DNA from: Motiliproteus sp. | Lineage (GTDB): Bacteria > Pseudomonadota > Gammaproteobacteria > Pseudomonadales > Balneatricaceae | DNA: 64,000 nucleotides | Direction of reading: 5' to 3' | Assembly: GCA_026196225.1 (NCBI GenBank) | Contig: JAPHRD010000030.1 | Coordinates: 1 to 64,000 of the forward strand | In this document: one piece after another, positions 38,130-47,743 of the stretch | Layout of the letters: each line of letters opens with the position of its first letter | How positions within the stretch are numbered: position 1 is the first letter of the stretch | Made by a program: the position numbers and the translations under genes | Notes under the pieces: generated by a model | Told to the model about the DNA's origin: nothing | Seen by the model: the letters and a program-made list of their open reading frames with translations, nothing else | Database searches by the model: none

Positions 38130-40151
38130 ATGGCTGGATTGCTTAATATTGGTGTTCAGGCCCTGAACGTAAACCAGGCTGCACTGGACATTACCGGTCA
38201 GAATATTGCCAACGTCAATACGGTGGGTTACACCCGTCAGGCGGTGGAGCTTAACTCGCGTGCTGTGCCTGAGCTGGGGGTTAAGCTGGACGACATCAGT
38301 CGTGTGGCGGACCAGTTCGCCACGCGCCAGTTGTGGGTGGATACGGCTAAAGCCAGTAGCTCAGAGATCTTTGAAGCGCAGGCAAACCAATTAGATAATC
38401 TGCTGGCTGACAGCAGTACCAGTATCTCATCAGCAATGGATGACTTTTTTGGTGCATTGCAATCAGGTGTTGATGATCCCAGTTCTATCTCTAGCCGCCA
38501 GGTTGTCCTATCACAAGCTGAATCTTTGGTACGCAGATTCCAAGATTTGGATCATCAGTTGGAGCAGCAGAACGCGCTGATTTCCAGTCAGATCACTGCG
38601 CTGTCCTCACGGGTAACTGAGCTATCTGCACAGGTTGCCGATTTGAACCAAAAAGTTTCATTTGCAGTAGCCCGTCAAGAGCCGGCCAATGAGCTTAAAG
38701 ATCAACGGGAAGAGATTGTCCGTCAACTTTCAGAAATTATCGGTGTTTCGGTACAAAGCTCCGGTGAGGACGGTGATATCAATCTGTTCGTGGGTAACGG
38801 ACAACCGCTTGTCATCGGCAACCAGGCGAGTAGCGTTGGAGTTTTAAATGGTGACCCGGATCCCGACAAGTTACGGGTGATGGTTACGGTAGCGGGTCGC
38901 TCTATTGAAGTGGGAGGTGATATCACCACTGGGCAGATTGGCGGAATGTTGACCTACCGAGATGAAGTCCTCATCCCTGCCTGGAACGAGCTTGGTAGGC
39001 TGGCGATTACTTTTTCTGAATCGATGAATGAGCAGCATCTCAAAGGTGTGGACCTCAATGGTGATATGGGAGTCAACCTGTTTGATGATTTGAAGCAGAC
39101 CGGGATTGTGTCGGCTTACACGGGCAACGAAACGGGAACCACGGTGAATCCCAGTGTCTTGATAACCGATACCAGTCTGTTGCAGGCGAGCGACTATACA
39201 ATCACATTTACCGATACGGACGATTTTCTCATTATCCGAGAGTCGGATGGTGAGCAGTTTCATCTAGGCTCAGATATCAGTTTTGACAGTGGTGCCAGTG
39301 TACCTTTGGCCGCCAATACTTATTGGGCAGATTTTCCCAACGGCGATATTCGCGTCAATATCGATGGCTTTGAGGTGACGCTGAATGGTGAAATTGAATT
39401 TCAGCAAGGTGATAAGTTCCTAGTCCAGCCAGTACGGAGCGGTGGTGAGCTGTTAGAGCTAGCAATCGGTGACGGTGAGTTGCTGGCTTTTGCATCTCCA
39501 ATCAGGGCAACAGCTGATTCTGACAATAGTGGTTCTGCGGTCATTGATTCAGTCACAGTTACTGAATCAGGTAATGCGACCTTTACCACCACTGCTGGGG
39601 CAATGTCGCCTCCGGTGGAGATTGTTTTCAATAACACCGATCCGGCTACCTTTGATGTGTTGGATACGACCGATCCTAACAATCCAGTGCCCTATTTGCT
39701 GAACGGTACAACTGCGCTCAGTGGTCAGAGCTATACCAGTGGTGATTCGATTCAGCTCAATGGTTTTAGTGTGACCTTAAAGGGGGTTCCTACGCCGGGC
39801 GACCGCTACACTTTTGATTACAACACTGACGGTGTTGGTGATAACCAGAATGCCTTGGCGCTGTCTGATCTTCAGATTGCCGCGACGACGGACGGTGCTT
39901 CTTACCAAGATATCTACAGCCAACTGGTTGAGTCTGTGGGTACCCGTGCAAGTGTTGCTCAGATCACTGCTGCGGCCGATCAAACCGTGTTGAAAAATTC
40001 CACATCGGTTCGTGACAGTGTATCCGGCGTCAATCTTGATGAAGAGGCGGCCAACATCATCAAATTCCAGCAAGCTTATCAGGCGGCGGCTCAATTGATC
40101 GAAACCAGCCGTACGCTGTTTGATACCTTGCTGAACGCTTCTAGGGGTTAG
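38130..40151 (+). CDS. flgK: Hook-filament junction protein FlgK (HAP1)
   Basis: 673 residues, longer than the roughly 550 of enterobacteria and similar to Pseudomonas. The N-terminal motif is ALDITGQNIANVNTVGYTRQ. A coiled helical region runs to about residue 300 (SSRVTELSAQVADLNQKVSF). The C-terminal VNLDEEAANIIKFQQAYQAA, then AQLIETSRTLFDTLLNA, is diagnostic. The centre (about 330-560) is beta-rich and variable. It joins hook and filament and is escorted by FlgN. It is expressed from the sigma-28 promoter in flgJ. Confidence 0.96.
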   Translation: MAGLLNIGVQALNVNQAALDITGQNIANVNTVGYTRQAVELNSRAVPELGVKLDDISRVADQFATRQLWVDTAKASSSEIFEAQANQLDNLLADSSTSISSAMDDFFGALQSGVDDPSSISSRQVVLSQAESLVRRFQDLDHQLEQQNALISSQITALSSRVTELSAQVADLNQKVSFAVARQEPANELKDQREEIVRQLSEIIGVSVQSSGEDGDINLFVGNGQPLVIGNQASSVGVLNGDPDPDKLRVMVTVAGRSIEVGGDITTGQIGGMLTYRDEVLIPAWNELGRLAITFSESMNEQHLKGVDLNGDMGVNLFDDLKQTGIVSAYTGNETGTTVNPSVLITDTSLLQASDYTITFTDTDDFLIIRESDGEQFHLGSDISFDSGASVPLAANTYWADFPNGDIRVNIDGFEVTLNGEIEFQQGDKFLVQPVRSGGELLELAIGDGELLAFASPIRATADSDNSGSAVIDSVTVTESGNATFTTTAGAMSPPVEIVFNNTDPATFDVLDTTDPNNPVPYLLNGTTALSGQSYTSGDSIQLNGFSVTLKGVPTPGDRYTFDYNTDGVGDNQNALALSDLQIAATTDGASYQDIYSQLVESVGTRASVAQITAAADQTVLKNSTSVRDSVSGVNLDEEAANIIKFQQAYQAAAQLIETSRTLFDTLLNASRG

Positions 40152-40153
40152 TC

Positions 40154-41710
40154 ATGAGAATCTCGACACAACAGATTTTTAATCGCTCTGTAGAGCAAAT
40201 GCAGTCTCAGCAGACCCAGCTGGCGAAAACTCAGGAACAGATATCTACGGGTAAGAAAATACTGCAGCCTTCCGATGATCCAATAGCTGCCGCGCAGATC
40301 CTGAAGTTAAATCGAGAGATCGCTCGTTTTGATAAATTTGAGGACAATATTGATGTTGCCTCACGTCGCCTGGAACTGGAAGAAACGGTATTGGACCAGG
40401 TTGATATTGCCGCTGACCGGATGAAAGAGCTGACCATTCAGGCTGGTAGCGCCACTCTAACTGATGCAGATCGCTCCTTTATCGCCGAAGAGGTCCGTCA
40501 GCTGCAAGACCATATAGCTGGTTTGATGAACACCCAGGATGCGCAGGGCGAGTATCTTTTTGCAGGTAGCAAGGCGAAGACACCGCCATTTGTGGAGCAG
40601 GGGGATGGTAGTTTTATCTACCAAGGTGATGATGGCCAGCGCTTTATTCAGGTGGGGGCTGAGGTGCAAGTTGCCAGTAATGATTCTGGGCGGGCTATCT
40701 TTGAAGTTATTCCCGATGATATCGAAGTGGACGTGTTGGGGGCTGACACCAGTTTAGTATCTAATGTCTCAGTGTTGGATCCAGAGGCGGACACCTATAA
40801 GACATTCTCGGATACCTTTGGTGATGTTCGGGTAGTTATTAGTAAGGAAGGTGATACTGCAGGCGCCTACCGCTATTCGGTTTTAGACAGTGCGGGCAGT
40901 CCTATTACAGGGACCAATCCGGCAGTGTTGCTAGATGATATCAGTTTTGACTCATCTGACTTGGTAGCTGATACCGTTGAGTTTGGTGGTATCCAGCTAG
41001 ATTTGAGTGATTTAAGTGGAATCACCGATACGGCTCTTAGCATCGATAAGACGGCTGGTAGCCCTGATACTTCGATCACCAGTGATGAAAACATCACCAA
41101 TGCCGCCACCATGAAAGCGTTCTTTGAAGCCAATGGTGATGTTCGACTCAACTTCAGTAAGCCTGCCAATACTTTTACGGTTACTCGTATCAGTGACGGT
41201 GCGGATGTGACGCCTGGTGGTGTCCCCATTGATTTCTCCTCAGGAACCATCTCCTTTGCCGGTTATGAACTGACTGACGTTTCTATTGCCGATGGAGATA
41301 CGCTGGATCTGCGAGCATCAGCTGATGTGACTTTGCGTGCTGAAGAAGATAGACACAGCTTGCTGCAGACCGCTGAAGACCTGATTAATTTATTGGAAAC
41401 GCCGGTAACGGATACAGCCTCACGGATTGCGCTTAGTGAGGGATTGGCTACGGCATTGGAAGAGCTAAGTTTGGCGAAAGAAGGGAATTTAAAAGTGAGG
41501 ACGGCGGTGGGAGCCCGAATAAATACCTTGGACGATCTAACCGCAGTGAACGCCGATTTTAAGCTTTTTACAGAGACGACATTGTCCCTCTTGGAAGACG
41601 TCGATCTGACCGAAGCGATCAGCGAATTCCAACTTCAGGAAATTACCTTGCAAGCGGCTCAAGCAACCTTTGCCCGCGTGCAGAACCTTAACCTGTTTAA
41701 CTTTCTATAA
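40154..41710 (+). CDS. flgL: Hook-filament junction protein FlgL (HAP3), enlarged
   Basis: 518 residues compared with about 320 in enterobacteria. The N-terminal flagellin-like MRISTQQIFNRSVEQMQSQQ, then TQEQISTGKKILQPSDDPIA, and the C-terminal DVDLTEAISEFQLQEITLQA, then QATFARVQNLNLFNFL, are intact. The central variable part (about 150-400) accounts for the extra length. It starts 2 nt after flgK and is followed by a strong terminator. Confidence 0.95.
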   Translation: MRISTQQIFNRSVEQMQSQQTQLAKTQEQISTGKKILQPSDDPIAAAQILKLNREIARFDKFEDNIDVASRRLELEETVLDQVDIAADRMKELTIQAGSATLTDADRSFIAEEVRQLQDHIAGLMNTQDAQGEYLFAGSKAKTPPFVEQGDGSFIYQGDDGQRFIQVGAEVQVASNDSGRAIFEVIPDDIEVDVLGADTSLVSNVSVLDPEADTYKTFSDTFGDVRVVISKEGDTAGAYRYSVLDSAGSPITGTNPAVLLDDISFDSSDLVADTVEFGGIQLDLSDLSGITDTALSIDKTAGSPDTSITSDENITNAATMKAFFEANGDVRLNFSKPANTFTVTRISDGADVTPGGVPIDFSSGTISFAGYELTDVSIADGDTLDLRASADVTLRAEEDRHSLLQTAEDLINLLETPVTDTASRIALSEGLATALEELSLAKEGNLKVRTAVGARINTLDDLTAVNADFKLFTETTLSLLEDVDLTEAISEFQLQEITLQAAQATFARVQNLNLFNFL

Positions 41711-41737
41711 TGCCTTGAGTGAGTTGTAGATCACGAG

Positions 41738-41764
41738 AAAGCGGTGCTTAGGCACCGCTTTTTT
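41738..41764 (+). terminator. Intrinsic terminator after flgL
   Basis: AAGCGGTGC and GCACCGCTT form a 9-bp stem with a TTAG loop, followed by TTTTTTATTT. It lies between flgL and the oppositely oriented FliT-like gene. Confidence 0.92.
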
Positions 41765-41806
41765 ATTTATAGGGGTTATATTTTGCCGTGCTTGTTAGAG
41801 CCTCAA

Positions 41807-42127
41807 TCAGTAGGGGCGTTGGGTATTACCGTAGGCTGCCTTCATCTTCTTGCCTTTATCTGATTTCTTCAGATTGTTGAGAATTGCCGTTTTGTTCTTT
41901 TCTACAAGCATCATCAGTTCTTTGTCTGATTGCTTAATCACCGCAATAGCTCGCCGAACATCTTCCGCCTGATCGGTTGAAAAATCGACACTGATAAGCT
42001 GATTTAGCTGTTTATCACGGCGCTGAATTAAATTTTCCAATTCTTCCCATCGTGACGCTTGAGCTGCTTCAAGTAGTTCTTTCGATGCGTCAATACAGCT
42101 ATTGAGCAGTTGTTTATGGCTATCCAC
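41807..42127 (-). CDS. FliT-like small helical flagellar protein
   Basis: 106 residues, all helical and strongly charged, with a pattern like FliT/flagellar chaperones: LLNSCIDASKELLEAAQASR (Trp-containing first hairpin, WEELENLIQRRDKQL), then AIAVIKQSDKELMMLVEKNK and a basic tail. The start appears to be GTG. It is inverted relative to all neighbouring filament genes and lies between flgL and fliC; FliT is usually downstream of fliS. No promoter was found with confidence. The size, heptads and location support an export-chaperone role for a filament protein such as FliD, but the identification is tentative. Confidence 0.6.
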   Translation of the reverse strand: MDSHKQLLNSCIDASKELLEAAQASRWEELENLIQRRDKQLNQLISVDFSTDQAEDVRRAIAVIKQSDKELMMLVEKNKTAILNNLKKSDKGKKMKAAYGNTQRPY

Positions 42128-42180
42128 GGCCCCATTCCAATTTTATTGATCCAGGTCATAAGTCTGAAGCTAATGGAGGC

Positions 42181-42207
42181 TAAAGACAATATTACCGGTG
42201 CCGATAG
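42181..42207 (+). promoter_or_regulatory. Distal sigma-28 promoter of fliC
   Basis: TAAAGACA (42181-42188), 11 nt, then GCCGATAG (42200-42207), a near-perfect FliA consensus. It lies about 160 nt upstream of the fliC start. Confidence 0.9.
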
Positions 42208-42256
42208 CCTTACTCACAGCGGCGAAATCTACCAATTACAAGCGCTGAAAAAAAAT

Positions 42257-42283
42257 TAAAGCGTTTGTTTAACCGGTCGATAA
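42257..42283 (+). promoter_or_regulatory. Proximal sigma-28-like promoter of fliC
   Basis: TAAAGCGT (42257-42264), 11 nt, then GTCGATAA (42276-42283), one mismatch from GCCGATAA. It lies 85 nt upstream of the fliC start and 76 bp downstream of the first promoter. Confidence 0.72.
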
Positions 42284-42368
42284 ACCAAACAAGATTTACG
42301 AATCGAAGGGCTCTGTTGCCCTCTGAAGAAACAACTAATATCGCAGTAGGGTATTCAGGAGAAGAATC

Positions 42369-44399
42369 ATGGCTCTGGTAATTAACACAAACGTTCAGTC
42401 TTTGAACGCACAACGCAACCTGACACTGTCCGCAGGTGATATGGATCAGGCAATGGAACGTCTGTCTTCTGGTAAGCGTATCAACAGCGCTGCCGATGAC
42501 GCTGCAGGTCTTGCAATCTCTAACCGTCTGACCTCTCAGGTTAGAGGTTTGGATCAAGCAATTCGAAATGCAAACGATGGTATCTCTCTGATCCAGACTG
42601 CTGAAGGTGCTCTTTCGGAATCTACCAACATCCTGCAGCGGATGCGTGAACTATCCATCCAGTCTGCTAACGGAACCTTCACAGATGGTAACCGTGAGAC
42701 TCTAAATGCTGAGGTTCAGCAGCTTAAGACAGAGCTGACACGTATCGCAGAAACAACTACCTTTAACGGCCTAAACATTCTGGATGGCACGTTGGGAACT
42801 GTAGATCTTCAGGTAGGTTCAGAGGCTAACGAGACAATTACTATTCAAACGGGTAGTGGTTTTGATGCTGCGTCTTTGGGTGTGAGTGGCTCTAATGCTG
42901 TTGTAACTGGCTATGCAGGAACATCGGTGGCTGCAACAGGTATTCTAGAAACCAATGCTCTTGAGATTAATGGTCAGCTAGTAAACTTCGGTGCGGATAT
43001 CGATTTGTCTGATGTTGATGGTTCTGGTAACTCTGCTGCTACTTCAGCAGGTTTCAAGGAGCTGCTTGCCAAATTCAATGGTGGGCTTGATGGCGTTACG
43101 GTTACCGGGCAGACAACGGCAGAAGCTGATACTGTAGGTACAGGCTTGTTGGATGCCTCGAACACCTTAACCATAACTTCGAATAACCCTGATGGGGCCG
43201 AAGCTGTAACCTTTACTAGCTCTTCTAGCTTGGAAGATCTCGTAAGCCAAATTAATGCAAATATGAGTAGTGTCAGCGCAACCATCAACGATGCAGGGCG
43301 TATCGTTCTCGAAAATAGTACTGGTGGTAATATTGCGATCACGGATACTGGTACCGGTGATGCGAACGCAGGTTTTGGTACGACTACCAGCTTTAACGGA
43401 TCTCTAGTCTTTACTGCTGATGATGGCAGTGGGGTATCAATCGCTGCAGGTTCAGAAGATGGCGATGGTGAGACCGTCCAAGAAAACCTTGATAGAGCTG
43501 GACTAATGCTCTCTTCGGGAACAGGTGTCGTCTTAGGTTCCTCATTTACTGCTACTACGGTAGATGATTCATTTGAAGCGAATGCTTTGAGCATTAACGG
43601 AGTAACGATCGGAACGACTGATACAGATAGCTTCAAAGGTAAACTTGATGCGATCAATGCGGTCACTAGCCAAACCGGTGTAACAGCATCTGCTGCAATG
43701 GAAGTAACTATTGAGGTCCTTGATTCCACTGGTGGTTTGTCAATTAACGGTGCTACCGCCTCTACAGGTACGAGTTTGAACGCATTGGCTACTGCGTTGA
43801 ACGCTGCTGATACTGGTTTGAGAGCAGAGATCGTTGGTGATGGTACCGGAACCACCGGAACACTGGTCTTGAAAGGTGAATTGGAAACAGCATCTATCGC
43901 TGCCGCCGCAACCGGAGACTATGAGCTAGATGGTGCCGAACTTAATACAGCGGGTAACCAGCAAGTTTATGGTGGAATAAAGCTCAACAGTGATAATGGA
44001 ACTGCTATTAGTGTTGACCTAAGTCCTACAGCGACAGCCGCGAACTATAGTGTGAAAGAGACGAACGCTGCTCCATCATCAGGACAAAGTGTGGAGGGGA
44101 TTGATATCTCTACTGCAGCTGGTGCTCAAAATGCTATCGGATCTATCGATAACGCATTGGAAACTATCAACGATGCGCGAGCTGATTTGGGTGCGATCAA
44201 CAACCGTCTAGACTTTACCATCAACAACCTGAGCAGTATCTCTCAGGCGGCATCGGCTTCTCGTTCTCGGATTGAAGATGCTGACTTTGCAGCTGAATCT
44301 GCGGCACTGAGTCGAGCTCAGGTACTGCAACAGGCAGGTACTGCTATGTTGGCCCAGGCGAATGCCCAGCCACAGCAAGTACTGTCACTACTGCAGTAA
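42369..44399 (+). CDS. fliC: Flagellin FliC, long variable region
   Basis: 676 residues. The conserved D0/D1 ends are complete: N-terminal [38 protein letters not shown] and [15 protein letters not shown]-terminal [20 protein letters not shown], then [20 protein letters not shown], ending in QVLSLLQ. The centre (about 170-600) is a large Thr/Ser/Gly-rich surface region that includes a flagellin-hook IN-like segment ([18 protein letters not shown]). It forms the filament. Two tandem sigma-28 promoters, a strong ribosome binding site (CAGGAGAAG) and a following hairpin mark it as a highly expressed single gene. Confidence 0.97.
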   Translation: MALVINTNVQSLNAQRNLTLSAGDMDQAMERLSSGKRINSAADDAAGLAISNRLTSQVRGLDQAIRNANDGISLIQTAEGALSESTNILQRMRELSIQSANGTFTDGNRETLNAEVQQLKTELTRIAETTTFNGLNILDGTLGTVDLQVGSEANETITIQTGSGFDAASLGVSGSNAVVTGYAGTSVAATGILETNALEINGQLVNFGADIDLSDVDGSGNSAATSAGFKELLAKFNGGLDGVTVTGQTTAEADTVGTGLLDASNTLTITSNNPDGAEAVTFTSSSSLEDLVSQINANMSSVSATINDAGRIVLENSTGGNIAITDTGTGDANAGFGTTTSFNGSLVFTADDGSGVSIAAGSEDGDGETVQENLDRAGLMLSSGTGVVLGSSFTATTVDDSFEANALSINGVTIGTTDTDSFKGKLDAINAVTSQTGVTASAAMEVTIEVLDSTGGLSINGATASTGTSLNALATALNAADTGLRAEIVGDGTGTTGTLVLKGELETASIAAAATGDYELDGAELNTAGNQQVYGGIKLNSDNGTAISVDLSPTATAANYSVKETNAAPSSGQSVEGIDISTAAGAQNAIGSIDNALETINDARADLGAINNRLDFTINNLSSISQAASASRSRIEDADFAAESAALSRAQVLQQAGTAMLAQANAQPQQVLSLLQ

Positions 44400-44418
44400 G
44401 ATGAGATTGGCCTAGAGC

Positions 44419-44427
44419 TGATATAAT
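44419..44427 (+). promoter_or_regulatory. Possible extended -10 promoter for flaG-fliD-fliS
   Basis: TGATATAAT matches the extended -10 form TGn-TATAAT, about 57 nt upstream of flaG. No convincing -35 box is visible, and the start site would fall within the fliC hairpin. Tentative. Confidence 0.35.
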
Positions 44428-44428
44428 T

Positions 44429-44459
44429 AAGCTGCCCCTGTCAAAAATAGGGGCAGCTT
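44429..44459 (+). terminator. Hairpin between fliC and flaG
   Basis: AAGCTGCCCCT (44429-44439) is an exact inverted repeat of AGGGGCAGCTT (44449-44459). The T-run is weak (CGTTCT), so partial termination or 3' end stabilisation of fliC mRNA with some read-through into flaG is likely. Confidence 0.75.
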
Positions 44460-44483
44460 CGTTCTAAAAAATGGAGTAATGCA

Positions 44484-44849
44484 ATGGCAGATTCAATGAA
44501 TGTGACCGGTGTGACTCCTCAACTGCAGCAAGGCACCGGTTCTAGTTCCGCTAATTCAGTGCCAGCTAGACCTGTCGCACCGGTATCCGAAGCCAGTCAG
44601 GCAGCCGTCGAACAGGCTCAGATCTCCGTTGAGGATATTCAGGCAACCGTCCAACAACTTAATGAATTTATGTCTCAGGGACAGCGTTCGCTTTCGTTTT
44701 CTGTTGATGATTCAGTGGGTGAAGTGGTTGTTCGTGTTACCGACAAAGAAACCAGCGAGTTGATCCGTCAAATTCCTTCCGAGGAAGTTCTAAAATTCAA
44801 ACAGCATCTTGATGCTATGCTGGGGATGTTGTTTAACGAAAAGGCCTAG
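44484..44849 (+). CDS. flaG: Flagellar protein FlaG
   Basis: 121 residues. The N-terminal half is a low-complexity Ser/Gln/Ala stretch. The C-terminal FlaG domain shows LNEFMSQGQRSLSFSVDDSV, then VVVRVTDKETSELIRQIPSE and EEVLKFKQHLDAMLG. FlaG proteins sit between fliC and fliD in polar flagellates and influence filament length; the mechanism is not established. It is 37 nt before fliD, in a flaG-fliD-fliS unit. Confidence 0.93.
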   Translation: MADSMNVTGVTPQLQQGTGSSSANSVPARPVAPVSEASQAAVEQAQISVEDIQATVQQLNEFMSQGQRSLSFSVDDSVGEVVVRVTDKETSELIRQIPSEEVLKFKQHLDAMLGMLFNEKA

Positions 44850-44885
44850 GGTATCTTGCCTTAGGTTTTTCGGAGGTTATCCCCT

Positions 44886-46940
44886 ATGTCTGATAATATT
44901 ATTTCCAGTTTGGGTGCTGGCTCGGGAATTAACACCTCTCAATTGGCCGATGATCTGATCTCAATCGAGCGTTCTGGCACCGATGAGATCCTTGATAATC
45001 GACAGCAAAAATATGAATCCCAAATTTCCGGTTATGGCGCACTTCGTAGTGCCATGACTAGTATTCAGGACAACCTTAGCTTATTGGTTGATTCTGATAC
45101 CTTTAACGGTCGTAACGTTTCCTTTCCTACTACCGATATTTTGACACCGACTTCAGTATCAGCTGAAGCATTGGCGGGCGAATATAGCGTCGAAGTGACC
45201 GCGTTGGCGGCTTCTCATTCCCTTAGCTCGGACGATGCTGCTCTCTATAGCGATGCTGATTCAGTTGTTGGTAACGGCACGCTAACCTTCAGTTTTGGTG
45301 ATTGGGATGGAGGTGCATTTACCGCCAACGGTACCAAAGAATCTCAAGTTATTACCATCGATGATTCCAATAACACGTTGACTGGAATCCGTGACGCTAT
45401 CAATTCAGCTGATTTTGGTGTCCAGGCTGCGGTAATCAATACAGGGTCGGGTTACCAATTACAGATGACTGGGCCGTCGGGTGCCAACAACGAGATCGAG
45501 GTTGTGGTCTCAGAGGGTGCTCCAGCAGGCTTGTCGGCACTGGCTTACAACGTTGGTAATTTAAATATGGATGAGAATCAAACCGGCGCCGATGCGGCGC
45601 TAAAGGTTAACGGTCTGTCCATTACTCGCGAATCAAATCAACTTGATGATGTGATTACCGGTTTGGAGTTTACTCTCAACAACGCTTCTATCGGCGAAAC
45701 CGTTGCGATAACGATCACTGAAGATAAGAGCCTTGGCGAACAAACAATTCGTGATTTTATTGAAGGCTATAACAGCTTTTTAACCACCGCTGAAAGTCTA
45801 ACCGGAAGCGATACCAGTGACGAGGACGCAAGTGTTGGCAGTTTAGTTACTGATGCGTCAGCGAAAAGCATGATTAACCAAGTTCGAAATAGTATTTCGA
45901 CAACGATTACGGGCTTAAGTGGAAACTATACGGCGCTTGCCAATATTGGTATCCAGACGGAATTGGATGGATCATTGAGCATCGATGAGGATCAATTCCA
46001 GAGTTCTATCGATAATAATTTTTCTGAAGTCGTGTCATTGTTCACGGCTTCAAGTAGTTCGTCTAATTCCTTAATAGACATCGTAAAAGTTTCTCCTACC
46101 ACTAAAGCAGGTGAGTTTGACGTGGTTGTGACTACAGACCCTGCTAAAGGCGATTGGGTTGCAGATAATGCTATTAGTGAGGGAACCTATGTCGCAGGGA
46201 CTGATAGTTTTAGTAGCACCCTGACTGCGGATGGCACCTATACCTTTAAAGTCACTGTGGATGGGACTAGTAGCGATACCATTACGTTGACTGGTGGTTT
46301 TGATACCGCAGAAGAGGTTCGAGCCAAGCTGCAGAGTTTGATTAACGGCGACACAAACCTTAGCGGAGTTGGAGCAGCAGTCGATGTCGCTTTTGATAGT
46401 GCTACCGATAAGTTTACCTTTACCTCCAGGTCCTATGGTTCTAGTTCTAACGTCAGCGTGACCGAATCTGGTGCTGGAATGATTGCCTTAGGTGTTGATA
46501 AAGATAACGGTACAGCGACTGGCGGAACTGATGTGGTGGGTACCATAGATGGTGTCGATGCTTTCGGTTCTGGGAATATCCTTTTACCAGAGCTCGGTAG
46601 TGAGCTTGCAGGATTAAGTCTAAGTATCTCTCCGGGTGCTACCGCCGCTTCTACAGTCACCATTACTCATTCACGAGGATTCTCCAACGAGTTAAATAAC
46701 ATTTTGGATGCTTTTCTGGCTAATAATGGATTGATAGATACTAGGGAAGACACTTTAAATGATCGGCTGGATGACATTGAAGAAGATCGTGAGGATCTAG
46801 ATACACGAATGGAGGTTAGACGGGCACAATTACAAGCTCAGTTCATCGCAATGGAGCAAATCATTGCCAGTTTGAACTCAACGAGTGATTCCCTTGGTGG
46901 TCTGGTAGATCGTTTGCCCTTCACCTCTAGCAGTAATTAG
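44886..46940 (+). CDS. fliD: Flagellar filament cap protein FliD (HAP2), enlarged
   Basis: 684 residues compared with about 470 in Pseudomonas and E. coli. The N-terminal LGAGSGINTSQLADDLISIE, the FliD_N domain to about 130, a flagellin IN motif (SQVITIDDSNNTLTGIRDAI), the FliD_C core (VNGLSITRESNQLDDVITGL) and the C-terminal helices (REDTLNDRLDDIEEDREDLD, then AQFIAMEQIIASLNS) are all found. An extra beta-rich insertion at about 395-575 explains the length. It caps the filament and guides flagellin folding. CGGAGG precedes the ATG. Confidence 0.95.
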   Translation: MSDNIISSLGAGSGINTSQLADDLISIERSGTDEILDNRQQKYESQISGYGALRSAMTSIQDNLSLLVDSDTFNGRNVSFPTTDILTPTSVSAEALAGEYSVEVTALAASHSLSSDDAALYSDADSVVGNGTLTFSFGDWDGGAFTANGTKESQVITIDDSNNTLTGIRDAINSADFGVQAAVINTGSGYQLQMTGPSGANNEIEVVVSEGAPAGLSALAYNVGNLNMDENQTGADAALKVNGLSITRESNQLDDVITGLEFTLNNASIGETVAITITEDKSLGEQTIRDFIEGYNSFLTTAESLTGSDTSDEDASVGSLVTDASAKSMINQVRNSISTTITGLSGNYTALANIGIQTELDGSLSIDEDQFQSSIDNNFSEVVSLFTASSSSSNSLIDIVKVSPTTKAGEFDVVVTTDPAKGDWVADNAISEGTYVAGTDSFSSTLTADGTYTFKVTVDGTSSDTITLTGGFDTAEEVRAKLQSLINGDTNLSGVGAAVDVAFDSATDKFTFTSRSYGSSSNVSVTESGAGMIALGVDKDNGTATGGTDVVGTIDGVDAFGSGNILLPELGSELAGLSLSISPGATAASTVTITHSRGFSNELNNILDAFLANNGLIDTREDTLNDRLDDIEEDREDLDTRMEVRRAQLQAQFIAMEQIIASLNSTSDSLGGLVDRLPFTSSSN

Positions 46941-46955
46941 TAATTAGGAAGTCTA

Positions 46956-47348
46956 ATGACCTATAACCAAAAAGCGTTAAAGCAGTATCAAAGTGTTGAT
47001 GTCAGTTCTGCTGTTAATAGTGCTTCACCCCATAAATTGATCAGTATGTTGTTTGATGGCGCTTTAACGGCTTTAGCTCGTGCAAAAGGCATGATCGAGC
47101 GTAAGGATGTTTCCGGTCGTACCGAGCAGATCAATAAGGTGTGCGATATCATCATCGGATTAAAAGGTTCTCTGGATTTAGAACAGGGTGGTGAAGTCGC
47201 AACGAATCTGGATAGTCTCTACGATTATATGCTTACTCGAATGTTGGCTGCGAACAGCCAAAACAGCGTGGAAGCGGTTGATGAGGTTACTAAGCTTCTA
47301 GCCGAAGTCAAAACGGGTTGGGAGCAAATGCCTGAGGATGCAAAGTAA
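46956..47348 (+). CDS. fliS: Flagellin export chaperone FliS
   Basis: 130 residues, normal length. Motifs are ALKQYQSVDVSSAVNSASPH, then KLISMLFDGALTALARAKGM, GLKGSLDLEQGGEVATNLDS and YDYMLTRMLAANSQN. It binds the C-terminal helix of flagellin to stop premature polymerisation. It lies 15 nt after fliD and no fliT follows it; the FliT-like gene is elsewhere and inverted. Confidence 0.96.
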   Translation: MTYNQKALKQYQSVDVSSAVNSASPHKLISMLFDGALTALARAKGMIERKDVSGRTEQINKVCDIIIGLKGSLDLEQGGEVATNLDSLYDYMLTRMLAANSQNSVEAVDEVTKLLAEVKTGWEQMPEDAK

Positions 47349-47743
47349 TATCGTCGCATGATTTGGCGTTAGGCTTTTCGGTCTTTCGCCACATGCTCCT
47401 TCAACTCCACCCCATTTTTTTTCTTCTAAATACAAAGCTAAAACGAGTACGTCCCTAGTAGTAAGCTTACGATAGCGCTTTGTTGTCAGAGGTACACTAT
47501 TCGTTGGATTTCTTTTCCTGCAGTATTCCTCCTGTGTTTTTCAAGCAGTCAGAATGCTGACTAATCGCATCGATTGTCCGTTCTCAATTGCTAGGTGTGT
47601 GACATTATTTTGACTTTTTATTCGTCGTATAGCTATCAATAGAATGTTGATAATTATCCGTCATAAAATTGACAAATCAGGCTTGTAATGCTTTCCTATC
47701 ACTTAGGCTTAATTAAGTGTCAATTTTTTGATAGGAGGGTGGT
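47349..47743. other. Upstream region of fleQ
   Basis: A 395-bp A+T-rich stretch. A sigma-70-like promoter is possible: TTGACT (47610-47615) with TATCAA (47634-47639), 18-nt spacer; a second TTGACA stands at 47669. ATTGACA (47668-47674) and TGTCAAT, about 50 bp downstream, form an inverted repeat spanning the leader. No clear terminator for fliS and no gene was seen. Confidence 0.4.

Noticed and set aside
42974-43855. 293-codon open frame antisense to fliC
   Set aside because: It lies wholly inside the low-complexity variable region of flagellin. The Val/Ser/Pro-rich translation is a shadow of the sense codons.
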